20,541 bases of DNA, from positions 1-20,541 of the IMG/VR virus record IMGVR_UViG_3300029787_000228. One strand, 5' to 3'. The notes under the pieces are model-generated. The model saw nothing but the letters and a program-made list of their open reading frames with translations. It made no database searches and had not been told where the DNA came from. Within the stretch, counting starts at the first letter, position 1; each line of letters starts with the position of its first letter. Made by a program: the position numbers and the translations under genes. The stretch comes from a virus. Shown here in pieces: positions 20,399 through 20,541 of this stretch.

Positions 20399-20541
20399 AT
20401 GGTAGTCGCAGAGATACTCACTGGGATAGCCTTAGTACAAAAGTCTGTAGAGTTCATTAAGAGCAACATTAATACAGTAAATGACATATCAGGAATAGCT
20501 AAACAGATTGATGGATTCTTTGAGGGTGAAGCTCAAATGAA
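20399..20541 (+). CDS. Start of small conserved phage protein, 3' truncated by window
   Basis: An ATG at 20399 follows AGGA (20389-20392) and the lysozyme stop. The frame stays open to the window end: MVVAEILTGIALVQKSVEFI, then KSNINTVNDISGIAKQIDGF, then FEGEAQM. I recognise this opening (hydrophobic helix followed by VxFIKSNINTxxDI) from small genes in marine phages, always without a known function. Only 47 residues are visible. The location just after lysozyme suggests a lysis or membrane-linked role, such as a spanin-like or holin-like part, but the first helix is short and the frame is incomplete. Confidence 0.8.
   Translation, partial: MVVAEILTGIALVQKSVEFIKSNINTVNDISGIAKQIDGFFEGEAQM

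Overview
This window is part of an AT-rich tailed-phage genome, most likely an uncultured marine podovirus-type phage from the pelagic-bacteria (uvMED/pelagiphage-like) sequence space. Every supported gene lies on the + strand, packed head to tail. Most junctions overlap by one base (TAATG), overlap by four bases (ATGA) or abut. No tRNA, rRNA, CRISPR array, integrase, transposase or host gene was seen. The assignment to marine phages rests on recognising several protein types that recur in such genomes. The exact host cannot be read from the sequence. The morphology is inferred from a P22-like connector set: two adaptor-type proteins, a gp10/nozzle-like protein, large ejection-type proteins, and no tape-measure or sheath gene.

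Layout. (1) 1-2862: two small virion-type proteins, the first cut by the window edge, then a run of tiny genes. Five of these encode Lys-rich basic proteins, one encodes a single-span holin-like peptide, and one 225-residue protein is of unknown function. A 44-residue and a 52-residue gene here are easily missed. (2) 2862-4485: neck genes. Two adaptor-type proteins flank a 105-residue protein. (3) 4482-5937: a Rossmann-like protein possibly related to the MptE/DUF115 group, a small helical protein and a Thr/Ser/Gly-rich beta protein. (4) 5949-7855: a Gly/Trp-rich repeat protein and a collar-domain tail fibre with His-rich loops. (5) 7857-9345: a Cys-rich small protein and two different 2-oxoglutarate/Fe(II) oxygenases whose first 20 coding bases are identical. 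(6) 9357-11927: a fibre-associated-type protein, the gp10-like tail nozzle/DNA stabilisation candidate and a 99-residue partner. (7) 11975-19940: four large genes (437, 336, 890 and 989 aa) with the character of internal/ejection proteins, preceded by the longest non-coding gap (47 nt) and a possible promoter. (8) 19937-20541: a T4-type GH24 lysozyme and the start of a further small gene.

Working model (inference). The genes upstream of the window would supply terminase, portal and capsid. The genes here close the head, build the short tail and fibre, load the ejection proteins and lyse the cell. The most unusual part is the oxygenase cassette between the fibre gene and the nozzle gene. It may hydroxylate virion proteins, but the sequence does not prove any substrate.
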